From CBDHDN01 sp965261585 (GTDB lineage Bacteria > Pseudomonadota > Alphaproteobacteria > UBA6615), in assembly GCA_965261585.1 (NCBI GenBank), contig CBDHDN010000017.1, positions 1-16,880 of the forward strand: a DNA stretch of 16,880 bases. Direction: 5' to 3'. The notes under the pieces are model-generated. The model saw nothing but the letters and a program-made list of their open reading frames with translations, was not told where the DNA came from and did no database searches. Below are positions 1 through 5,979 of the stretch, in pieces; the first letter of the stretch is position 1, and each line of letters opens with the position of its first letter. The translations under genes and the position numbers were made by a program.

Positions 1-1280
1 TAAACGCGGAACCCGGCGCCCTGCGGCTGGATCCTGGTGACCCAGGCCGCCGTATAGTCGAAGACGAGGGCGACCCGGGCCCAGCTGGCCGGCGATGGCG
101 CCAGATCCAGCGCCTTGAGCTCTGCCGCCACCTGCGATGCCTCGGCCGCGCCGATATCATCGGCGCCATCCGGCCGCAGCAACCCGGCGTGCATCTGTTC
201 CTGGGCGAACGGCGCCTGGCGCCAGCGGAAGTACGACACGACCTCCGCCCCGTGGCTCAGCGCCTCCAGCGTCCACAGCCGCACCATGCCCGGCATCGGC
301 GCCGGATTGTTGGCGGCCCAGTTGACGGGCCCCGGCTGCTGCTCCATCACCCACCAGCGCCCGTTGCCGACCCCGCGATAGAGGTCGTGATGGAACGGCG
401 CGACATCGGGATGGCCGGTTCGGGCGAACCGGGCCTTCACGTCGTCGGGGGCATCGAGACGCTGGTCGGTGTGCCCTAGCGGATAGCTGTCCCAAGTGAA
501 GACGTCCAGGTCGCCGGCCACGGCAAAATGGTCATAGCCGTCGAAGAAGCCCATGCCGTTGTGGGAGATGAACCGTCCGGGCGACCGGGCCCGCACGACC
601 TCGACCTGCAGCCGGTTATAGGCAACCACCATGTCCGAGGCGAAGCGCCGGTAGTCCAGCCGATGCGCCGGATTGGCCTCGGTGACCGTCAGGTTCGGCA
701 AACCGACTTCGTCGAACGTTCCGAACGCCTGGCTCCAGAACACGTTGCCCCAGGCGGCGTTCAGCGCCTCCGGCGTGCCGTAGCGCTGAGCCAGCCATTC
801 GCGGAACGCGGTGCGACAATGGGGCGCGTAGGACAGCACGGTATCGTGGCAGCCATACTCGTTGTCGAGCTGCCAGCCGACGACGGCATCGTGCTCGCCG
901 TAGCGGTCGGCGACGATCTCGCAGATGCGCCCGGTCTCCTCCCGCCAAGCTGGGCTGGCGAAGCAGTAGTGCCGGCGCGAGCCGAAGCCGCGCGGCCGGC
1001 CGGCCTCGTCCCAGGCCAGGATCTCCGGGCGTTCGTCGATCAGCCACTTCGGCGGCGTCGCCGTGGGCGTACACATGACGACGTGCAACCCGGCGTCGCC
1101 CAGGATGCCGATCGCCTCGTCGAGCCACGCCCACGCGAAGCGCCCGCGCGCCGGCTCGATACGCGCCCACGCGAACTCGGCGACGCGGACGTGCGAAATG
1201 CCGACATCCACCATGCGCCTGGCATCATCGCGCCAGTCGGATTGTGGCCATTGTTCCGGGTAGTAGCAGACGCCAAGCAT
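1..1280 (-). CDS. Beta-galactosidase, glycoside hydrolase family 42 (3' end beyond window)
   Basis: The enzyme hydrolyses terminal beta-D-galactosides, probably in the cytoplasm after uptake. The N-terminus reads MLGVCYYPEQWP, the usual start of the GH42 TIM barrel. The acid/base glutamate lies in WQLDNEYG (E141) and the nucleophile in WWVMEQQPGPVNW (E313), almost exactly the family spacing (E141 and E312 in the Thermus A4 enzyme, from memory). No signal peptide is visible. About 426 codons are present; the family is usually 650-700 residues, so roughly the last third, including the trimerisation-like domain, runs off the left edge. The ATG shares its A with the TGA of the upstream alpha-galactosidase (TGATG), so the two are co-transcribed and probably translationally coupled. 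No frameshift or stop was seen in the visible part. Confidence 0.95.
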   Translation of the reverse strand, partial: MLGVCYYPEQWPQSDWRDDARRMVDVGISHVRVAEFAWARIEPARGRFAWAWLDEAIGILGDAGLHVVMCTPTATPPKWLIDERPEILAWDEAGRPRGFGSRRHYCFASPAWREETGRICEIVADRYGEHDAVVGWQLDNEYGCHDTVLSYAPHCRTAFREWLAQRYGTPEALNAAWGNVFWSQAFGTFDEVGLPNLTVTEANPAHRLDYRRFASDMVVAYNRLQVEVVRARSPGRFISHNGMGFFDGYDHFAVAGDLDVFTWDSYPLGHTDQRLDAPDDVKARFARTGHPDVAPFHHDLYRGVGNGRWWVMEQQPGPVNWAANNPAPMPGMVRLWTLEALSHGAEVVSYFRWRQAPFAQEQMHAGLLRPDGADDIGAAEASQVAAELKALDLAPSPASWARVALVFDYTAAWVTRIQPQGAGFRV

Positions 1281-3217
1281 CAGATCCGTCGCAAGTGAAG
1301 CAGCAGGGTCGTTTCCGGATGCAACGGCAGGCGCACACCGGCCTCGGCCAACGTCACGCCGTCCATGACCAAACCGTCGGCCAGCCATACCGGCCGCCGA
1401 TTAAGGTCCTGCAGCTGACGTTGCGTCAATGGCGGAACGAGCGTCACGCGGTAGCGCGCCGATGGGTCGAGGCCCGGGATCCGCACCGGGGCCGGGCTCG
1501 AATGAGGCAAGGCGCCGATCTGCTGAACGAGGACGAGCGCCTCGCTTCGATCGGTCGCGACGACGGCGGTGTCGGTGTCGCCGCCGGGACCGTGCGACAG
1601 GCGATAAAGGCGCCCCGTGTGGAGCAGGCGCCGGTGCTGCTTGTAGGCCTCGATGCACTGCCTCAGCTCGGTCCGCTCGGCCTCGCTCAACACGGTGATG
1701 TCGAACTCCAGACCCATGTGGCCGAACATGGCCGTGTGCGCCCGAAAACCTATGGGCAGGGTGCGGCCGGTCGTGTGGTCCGGCGAGGCACCGACGTGGG
1801 TCCCCATGACCTCCAGCGGCACGAACAGGCTGCAGTCGCGCTGGATGGCCTGACGCGCGATCGCGTCGTTGTTGTCGCTGACCCACACCCGCTCGGTGCG
1901 GCGCAGCACCTCATAGTCGATGCGGCCGCCGCCGCCGGCGCAGCTCTCGATCTCGACGCCGGGATGGGCCTCGCGCAGCCGATCGAGCAGCGCGTAGAAG
2001 GCCAGCGTCTGGCGCCGCGCAGCCGGCCGGCCATGCTGGTCGCCGGCCGGTGCCAGGTCGCGGTTGTGGTCCCACTTCAGATAGTCGATCGCATGGGCGC
2101 TCAACAGGCCGTCGAGCCTCTCGTAGACGAACGCCGCGACTTCGGGCCGGGTAAGATCGAGCACCAGCTGGCCGCGCTGCTCCAAGCGTGGCCGCGCCGG
2201 TACGCCCAGCACCCAATCCGGATGGGCCCGGCATAGGACGCTTTGCGGGTTGACCATTTCCGGCTCGACCCAAATGCCAAACTCCATGCCGATGCTGTTG
2301 ACGTGGCGGATCAGCGGCTCGAGGCCATTCGGATACTTGGCCGGGTCGACATCCCAATCGCCCAGGCCGGCCGTGTCGTCGTTGCGGCCGACGAACCAGC
2401 CATCGTCGAGTACGTAGCGCTCGACACCGAGTTCGGCGGCCATCGTTGCGAGCGATTTGAGGCGCTCGACGTCGTGATCGAAATAGACTGCCTCCCAGGT
2501 GTTCAGGTGCACCGGACGCGGCTTCTCGGCCACGCGCGCGGGTAGGATCTCGCTGCGTGCAAAGCCGTGGAACTGGTGCGACAGGTCGCCGAGGCCCGCC
2601 GGCGCCGTCGCGTAAACCCACGGGTTGGTGTAGGACTCACCCGGCGCCAGCACGACCTCGCCGGGGAACAACAGCTCGCCGAGCTGCACTTGGCGCCGGC
2701 CATCCTCCTGCACCTCGACGAGCATGCGGTTGTTGCCGCTCCAGCCGAGGTGAAAACCGTAGACTGGGCCGCGGTCCTCGTCGAAGCCCCGGCCCCCGGC
2801 GACCAGCCCCGGGAAGCAATCGCGGCTGGTCTTGCCGCGACGGTTCTCGCGCAGCCATACACCGACGTCGACCGGGACGCGCCGGCTCTGAAACTCCGCC
2901 GCCCAGCCGCCATGGAACGATAGGATCTCGTCGCAGGCCTCGGGCAAGGCAAAGGCGCCACTCGCAAGCCAGCGCACGTCATAGTCGGCGCTGCCGGTAT
3001 TCGTGATCGTTGCGCATCGGCGCAGGACGTCGCTTTTCGGATCGATCGCCAGCTCCAACCGCAGCTCGAGGGCGGCCGGCTCGTCGACACACGTGACGCG
3101 GACGGCATCGGCCTCGACGGCGACGTCGACGCACTGAAATTGGGTCGTCCAGTCGAGCGACCCACGGGCCCCGAGAATTGCCGGCTGGCCATAGAAGCCG
3201 ATGCCATGCTCCGGCAT
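1280..3217 (-). CDS. Alpha-galactosidase, glycoside hydrolase family 36, 5' end lost to an IS
   Basis: The enzyme releases terminal alpha-D-galactose from melibiose- or raffinose-type sugars. The (beta/alpha)8 catalytic barrel shows the nucleophile in YLKWDHNRD (D383, counted from the ATG at 3217) and the acid/base in VWVSDNND (about D448). VLDDGWF and GIWVEPEMVNP are further GH36 hallmarks. The first ~250 residues form the beta-supersandwich domain and the last ~100 the C-terminal beta domain. In-frame family-like sequence continues upstream of 3217 (WGSRLADEGALAAALAG) to about 3311, where the IS3-family element starts. The true start, probably 25-35 codons further up, is therefore gone. Translation from ATG 3217 would lack part of the N-terminal domain, so the protein is probably impaired. 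It overlaps the beta-galactosidase gene by one base. Function is very likely; activity is doubtful. Confidence 0.92.
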   Translation of the reverse strand: MPEHGIGFYGQPAILGARGSLDWTTQFQCVDVAVEADAVRVTCVDEPAALELRLELAIDPKSDVLRRCATITNTGSADYDVRWLASGAFALPEACDEILSFHGGWAAEFQSRRVPVDVGVWLRENRRGKTSRDCFPGLVAGGRGFDEDRGPVYGFHLGWSGNNRMLVEVQEDGRRQVQLGELLFPGEVVLAPGESYTNPWVYATAPAGLGDLSHQFHGFARSEILPARVAEKPRPVHLNTWEAVYFDHDVERLKSLATMAAELGVERYVLDDGWFVGRNDDTAGLGDWDVDPAKYPNGLEPLIRHVNSIGMEFGIWVEPEMVNPQSVLCRAHPDWVLGVPARPRLEQRGQLVLDLTRPEVAAFVYERLDGLLSAHAIDYLKWDHNRDLAPAGDQHGRPAARRQTLAFYALLDRLREAHPGVEIESCAGGGGRIDYEVLRRTERVWVSDNNDAIARQAIQRDCSLFVPLEVMGTHVGASPDHTTGRTLPIGFRAHTAMFGHMGLEFDITVLSEAERTELRQCIEAYKQHRRLLHTGRLYRLSHGPGGDTDTAVVATDRSEALVLVQQIGALPHSSPAPVRIPGLDPSARYRVTLVPPLTQRQLQDLNRRPVWLADGLVMDGVTLAEAGVRLPLHPETTLLLHLRRI

Positions 3218-3312
3218 CAGATTCTGTGCCGCCGGCTCACCCAGCGAGCGGCGCCACCACCCCGCAAGCGCCGCCGCCAGGGCACCCTCGTCAGCAAGCC
3301 GAGAGCCCCAAT

Positions 3313-3340
3313 TGAGTCGGACCCGATTTCCTTGGACACA
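3313..3340 (+). repeat. Left terminal inverted repeat of the IS3-family element
   Basis: The inner end TTCCTTGGACACA matches the right end exactly in inverted orientation. The outer part (TGAGTCGGACCCGA) aligns to the right-end TGACTGTAGCGCACCCGG only with gaps, so the left tip is diverged or the exact end is off by a few bases. Confidence 0.6.
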
Positions 3341-3378
3341 GAATTGGCTTAATCGAAGTGTCCAAGGAGGACCGGAAC

Positions 3379-3789
3379 ATGACCGATAATTTTGAGGAGA
3401 AAGTTGCTGTTGATGGGCCTGTGGTAAATGCGGGCGAGCTTGGCTCGTCCACGTTTTCCCCAGGCCAGGCTTTGCCGGCAGGCCCGCTGGGACTTGGCCA
3501 GCGATGGACGGTGGCGCGCAAGCGTGAGGTCGTTCTGCGGCTTTTGCGTGACGAGCCGGTGCAACTTCTGTCGCGCCAGTTGGGCGTAGAGATCTTCCGG
3601 CTCGAGCAGTGGCGTGAGAAAGCGATCGGCGGGATCGACGCCTCGCTCAAGCAACGCAAGGGCGATCCGGTGCAGGCGGAACTGGATAGCGCCATGAAGC
3701 GGATCGGAGAGTTGACCATGCAGGTGGAACTGCTGGAGGCCAAGACGGAGACCTTCGGCCCTTTGGGGCGGCGGAGGTCGCGGCGATGA
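3379..3789 (+). CDS. IS3-family transposase OrfA (HTH subunit)
   Basis: A 136-residue protein. Residues ~40-90 form a helix-turn-helix of the IS3 OrfA type (RKREVVLRLLRDEP, LSRQLGVEIFRLEQWREK). A C-terminal helical, leucine-zipper-like segment follows (MKRIGELTMQVELLEAK), expected to mediate multimerisation and terminal-repeat binding. ATG 3379 was chosen because AAGGAGG lies 8 bases upstream; an in-frame GTG at 3358 has no such site. It ends in TGA overlapping the orfB ATG (ATGA at 3786-3789), and orfB lies in the -1 frame. I did not see the A6G slippery run typical of many IS3 members, so orfB may be made by coupled initiation. Confidence 0.85.
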   Translation: MTDNFEEKVAVDGPVVNAGELGSSTFSPGQALPAGPLGLGQRWTVARKREVVLRLLRDEPVQLLSRQLGVEIFRLEQWREKAIGGIDASLKQRKGDPVQAELDSAMKRIGELTMQVELLEAKTETFGPLGRRRSRR

Positions 3790-4913
3790 GTGCCGCCACC
3801 TCGCCCGGCACGGGTCTGGCCTACGGCCTGCGGCGGGTCTGCGCCGCCTGGGGCATGGCCCGCTCCTCGTTCTACGCCATGACCTCCGGCCAGCACGCCG
3901 GGCAGCCGCCGGCAAAGCGTCGGGGACCGAAGCCCGCGATCTCGGACCAGGCGCTGCTGGTGGCGATCGAAGCCGACCTGGAGGCATCGCCCTGGGAGGG
4001 CGAGGGCTACCGCAAGGTCTGGGCTCGGCTTCGGGTCTGTCGCGACATCCGGGTTGCCCGCAAGCGGGTGCTCCCCCTGATGCGCGAGAACAATCTGCTC
4101 TCGCCCCATCGCTGCCGCCGCCGTGGCGGCAATCCCCATGACGGTGAGATCATCACTCATGCCCCGAACCTCATGTGGGGCACCGATGGCGTTAGGGTGT
4201 TCACGGTGGACGACGGCTGGGGCTGGATCTTCACCGCCGTCGAGCATTGGAACGCCGAGTGTGTCGGCTGGCATGTCTGCAAGCGCGGCGACCGCTTCGC
4301 CGCCCTGCAGCCGATCTCCATGGGGCTTGCCGGGCTGTATGGCTCGACCGCGGCCGGCGCGGCTCGGGGGCTGGCCTTGCGGATGGAGCACGGCTCCCAG
4401 TATCTGTCGGACCACTTCACCAACCAGATCAAGTTCTGGGGCATCCAGCCGTCCTACGCCTTCGTCGCCGAGCCCCAGACCAACGGCGTCGCCGAGCGGT
4501 TCAATCGCACGCTGAAGGAACAGATCATCCATGGTCGCATCTACCGCAACATCGCGGAGCTGCGGGACGCCGTCCGCGACTTCGTCGAACTCTACAATGC
4601 CCAGTGGATCGTCGAAAAGAACGGCTACCTGAGCCCCGCTCAAGCTCGTCAGGCGTGGCACGCCCGCGATCTCAATCAGGCCCGCCGCGTGAGACAAACT
4701 TGTGTCCAAGGAACCGGGTGCGCTACAGTCAAGATTCAAACGACGTGGTGCGGTGCAGCATCAATATGTCGTTATCCCCGGCGGCTTCACTGTGGAATTC
4801 CGCCGGTGGGCCTGTCAGTATTCGCGTCTACTTGCTGCCTTACTGGTGCCGCGCCGGATTCGACTTTGACCCAAGGTCTACGAGACGGGTGTCCGCCATG
4901 CCCCAGCAACTGA
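3786..4913 (+). CDS. IS3-family transposase OrfB (rve DDE integrase), variant active site, read-through C-terminus
   Basis: OrfB catalyses strand transfer with an RNase-H-like DDE core. It has an N-terminal HTH_21-like segment (GYRKVWARL), first Asp in WGTDGVRVF (D134), and last Glu in TNGVAERFNRTLKEQ (E237). The residue at the second-Asp position, in LRMEHGSQYLSDHF, is Glu (E201, codon GAG). It lies 36 residues before E237, the exact D(35)E spacing, so an essential Asp appears changed by a single base. Native sequence ends about TCVQGTGCATVK at the right repeat; the frame then continues some 60 codons into flanking DNA to a stop at 4911-4913, giving a chimeric tail. The transposase is probably inactive or poorly active. 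Confidence 0.85.
   Translation: MSAATSPGTGLAYGLRRVCAAWGMARSSFYAMTSGQHAGQPPAKRRGPKPAISDQALLVAIEADLEASPWEGEGYRKVWARLRVCRDIRVARKRVLPLMRENNLLSPHRCRRRGGNPHDGEIITHAPNLMWGTDGVRVFTVDDGWGWIFTAVEHWNAECVGWHVCKRGDRFAALQPISMGLAGLYGSTAAGAARGLALRMEHGSQYLSDHFTNQIKFWGIQPSYAFVAEPQTNGVAERFNRTLKEQIIHGRIYRNIAELRDAVRDFVELYNAQWIVEKNGYLSPAQARQAWHARDLNQARRVRQTCVQGTGCATVKIQTTWCGAASICRYPRRLHCGIPPVGLSVFASTCCLTGAAPDSTLTQGLRDGCPPCPSN
4701..4731 (-). repeat. Right terminal inverted repeat of the IS3-family element
   Basis: Read on the minus strand it begins TGACTGTAGCGC and ends TTCCTTGGACACA, pairing with the left repeat. The orfB frame runs straight through it without a stop. Confidence 0.6.
4732..4897. other. Intergenic relic between IS3 element and small membrane ORF
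   Basis: Neither strand carries a recognisable gene here. Minus-strand translation does not restore the missing alpha-galactosidase N-terminus in any frame: two frames hit stops early and the third holds no family motif. A possible hairpin has CCGGCGG (about 4778-4784) pairing with CCGCCGG (4800-4806) around a 15-base loop. It lacks a following T run on either side, so it is not a clear terminator. Confidence 0.35.
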
Positions 4914-5014
4914 AGCGAGCCTTGATCATCGGCGGCTCCACGATCGCGCTGATCGTCGTGCTGGTCGGATTGCTCGTCGGCATCTCGAACGTCTTCGACC
5001 TCATGCTGTACTAG
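4898..5014 (+). CDS. Small single-pass membrane protein, hypothetical (38 aa)
   Basis: The peptide starts MPQQLKRA and continues with a long hydrophobic stretch (LIIGGSTIALIVVLVGLLVG), ending SNVFDLMLY and TAG. A basic N-terminus followed by about 20 apolar residues predicts one inner-membrane helix with the N-terminus inside. An in-frame GTG at 4889 would add three residues; neither start has a strong ribosome-binding site (GAGACGG is the best candidate). The coherent helix argues that it is real or recently so, but it lies between mobile elements and its promoter is not evident. I do not recognise the family and assign no function. Confidence 0.4.
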   Translation: MPQQLKRALIIGGSTIALIVVLVGLLVGISNVFDLMLY

Positions 5015-5028
5015 CGCGCCGGCTCAGC

Positions 5029-5136
5029 TAGTGCACCGACTCAGTCAGAGCCGTCACAGTGGAAACCTGATTCTGAATACAAAACAACGGGTTGCTCCAG
5101 CGCACGGTGAATCATTTGTCTGGATCGGTGCACTAG
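5029..5136. repeat. MITE-like short element with 12-bp terminal inverted repeats
   Basis: The left end CTAGTGCACCGA (5029-5040) is perfectly repeated in inverted orientation as TCGGTGCACTAG (about 5125-5136). The roughly 85 bases between are non-coding with no good ORF. Flanking TA (or CTAG) could be a target duplication, with GTGCACCGA as the true tips. That pattern suggests a non-autonomous element mobilised by an IS630/Tc1-like transposase, or the collapsed ends of a deleted IS. The right CTAG is also the left boundary of the next IS. Confidence 0.5.
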
Positions 5137-5210
5137 GGCCCGTTTACAATTAGGGGATTCCCCTTAACCAGTGAGTTGTGATTCAAGACTGTTTTTGGGG
5201 GGAGGCAGTC

Positions 5211-5579
5211 TTGATTCGCACGATTCTTTCAGACCCGCAGTGGGATCGGATCAAGGATCTGGTGCCTGGCAAGGCGACGGACCGCGGCGTGACCGGCCGC
5301 AACAACCGGCGGTTTGTCGAGGCCGTGCTTTGGGTGGCCCGCACTGGTTCGCCATGGCGCGATCTGCCCGATGCGTTCGGTCCCTGGTACACCGTCTACA
5401 CCCGCTTCTGGCGCTGGTCGCGGCACGGGGTCTGGAAGCAGGTGTTCAAGGCCCTGGCCGACGACCCGGATTTCGAATACCTGATCATCGACTCCACCAT
5501 CGTGCGGGCGCATCACCACGCCGCCGGTGCAAAAGGGGGACTCAAAATCAGGCCATCGGACGCTCGCGCGGCGGGCTAA
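5211..5579 (+). CDS. IS5/IS427 transposase OrfA (unshifted product)
   Basis: This is the upstream frame of the two-frame transposase. The N-terminal DUF4096-type segment is visible (LSDPQWDRIKDLVPG, GRNNRRFVEAVLWVARTG, WRDLPDAFGPWYTVYTRFWRW), followed by the first catalytic Asp in LIIDSTIVRAHHHA. Start TTG 5211 (LIRTILSD) was chosen because GGAGG lies 5 bases upstream; a GTG at 5178 in the same frame has no comparable site. The frame ends in TAG/TAA-type termination at 5577-5579, shortly after the shift region, with nonsense residues (LKIRPSDARAAG) replacing the conserved continuation. Confidence 0.75.
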   Translation: MIRTILSDPQWDRIKDLVPGKATDRGVTGRNNRRFVEAVLWVARTGSPWRDLPDAFGPWYTVYTRFWRWSRHGVWKQVFKALADDPDFEYLIIDSTIVRAHHHAAGAKGGLKIRPSDARAAG

Positions 5580-5962
5580 GCAGCAAAATCCATATCGTCG
5601 TGGACGGGCTTGGCAATCCCCTGCGCTTCGTTCTCACCGCCGGCCAAGTGCATGACAGCACCCAGGCAAGAGCGCTCGTCGAGGGCCTGACCGGCGCCTA
5701 CCTGCTCGCCGACAAGGCCTATGACTCCAACGAGTTCCGCGACGTCATCGCCGAGCACGGCATGGTCGCCGTGATCCCGTCCAACCGCTCCCGGTCGATG
5801 GCGATCCCCTACGACAAACACCTCTACAAAGAACGCCACCTCGTCGAATGCTTCATCAACAAGATCAAGCAGTTCCGAAGGCTCGCCACCCGCTACGACA
5901 AAACCTCAGCCTCTTTCCTGTCCATGCTATGTCTGTGCGCTGCCATAATCTGGCTGCGTTAA
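5211..5962 (+). CDS. IS5/IS427 transposase, full length through -1 frameshift
   Basis: After AHHHAAGAKG in the first frame, the conserved family continuation GTQNQAIGRSRGGLSSKIH lies in the -1 frame. A shift at the AAAAGGGGG run (5531-5539) restores the whole enzyme. The DDE triad is then Asp in LIIDSTIV, Asp in LLADKAYDS and Glu in KERHLVECFINKIKQFRR, with the usual Y(2)R(3)E(6)R-like context. The protein catalyses excision and insertion of this element and acts on its terminal repeats. Programmed -1 shifting is normal for IS427-group elements, so I read this as functional rather than broken. Stop at 5960-5962, just inside the right inverted repeat. Confidence 0.85.
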
Positions 5963-5979
5963 TTGTAAACAGGCCCTAG

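Larger units (their letters stand above)
3313..4731 (+). mobile_element. IS3-family insertion sequence with two overlapping ORFs
   Basis: This is an element of about 1.42 kb carrying an HTH orfA and an rve-type DDE orfB overlapping by ATGA, the standard IS3-family plan. The ends share an exact inner inverted repeat, TTCCTTGGACACA (left 3328-3340; its complement at 4701-4713), and a looser outer part starting TGA at both ends. The GGACAC core about 20 bases inside the tip resembles the IS3 terminal repeat as I remember it. The outer boundaries are uncertain by several bases. I see no target-site duplication: bases before 3313 read CCAAT and bases after 4731 read AGATT. It interrupts the alpha-galactosidase gene, whose 5' part is not found on the other side, so a deletion or recombination followed insertion. 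Confidence 0.85.
5137..5975 (+). mobile_element. IS5-family (IS427-group) insertion sequence flanked by CTAG
   Basis: This 839-bp element has terminal inverted repeats GGCCCGTTTACAATTA at the left and GGCCTGTTTACAATTA (read on minus) at the right: 16 bases with one mismatch. CTAG flanks both sides (5133-5136 and 5976-5979); because CTAG is palindromic the exact cut position is ambiguous. Size, the two-frame transposase and the DDE motifs fit the IS427 group. Both ends and both reading frames appear complete, so it could still be active. Confidence 0.9.

Noticed and set aside
528..2236. Long plus-strand frames opposite the galactosidases
   Set aside because: Both minus-strand glycosidases show catalytic residues at family spacing; the plus frames are bias artefacts.
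3291..4739. A 482-codon minus-strand frame across the IS3 element
   Set aside because: It is a shadow of orfA/orfB, crosses both IS ends and has no recognisable domain.
4778..4806. Rho-independent terminator after the IS3 element
   Set aside because: A 7-bp GC stem is present, but the loop is long and no T run follows on either strand.
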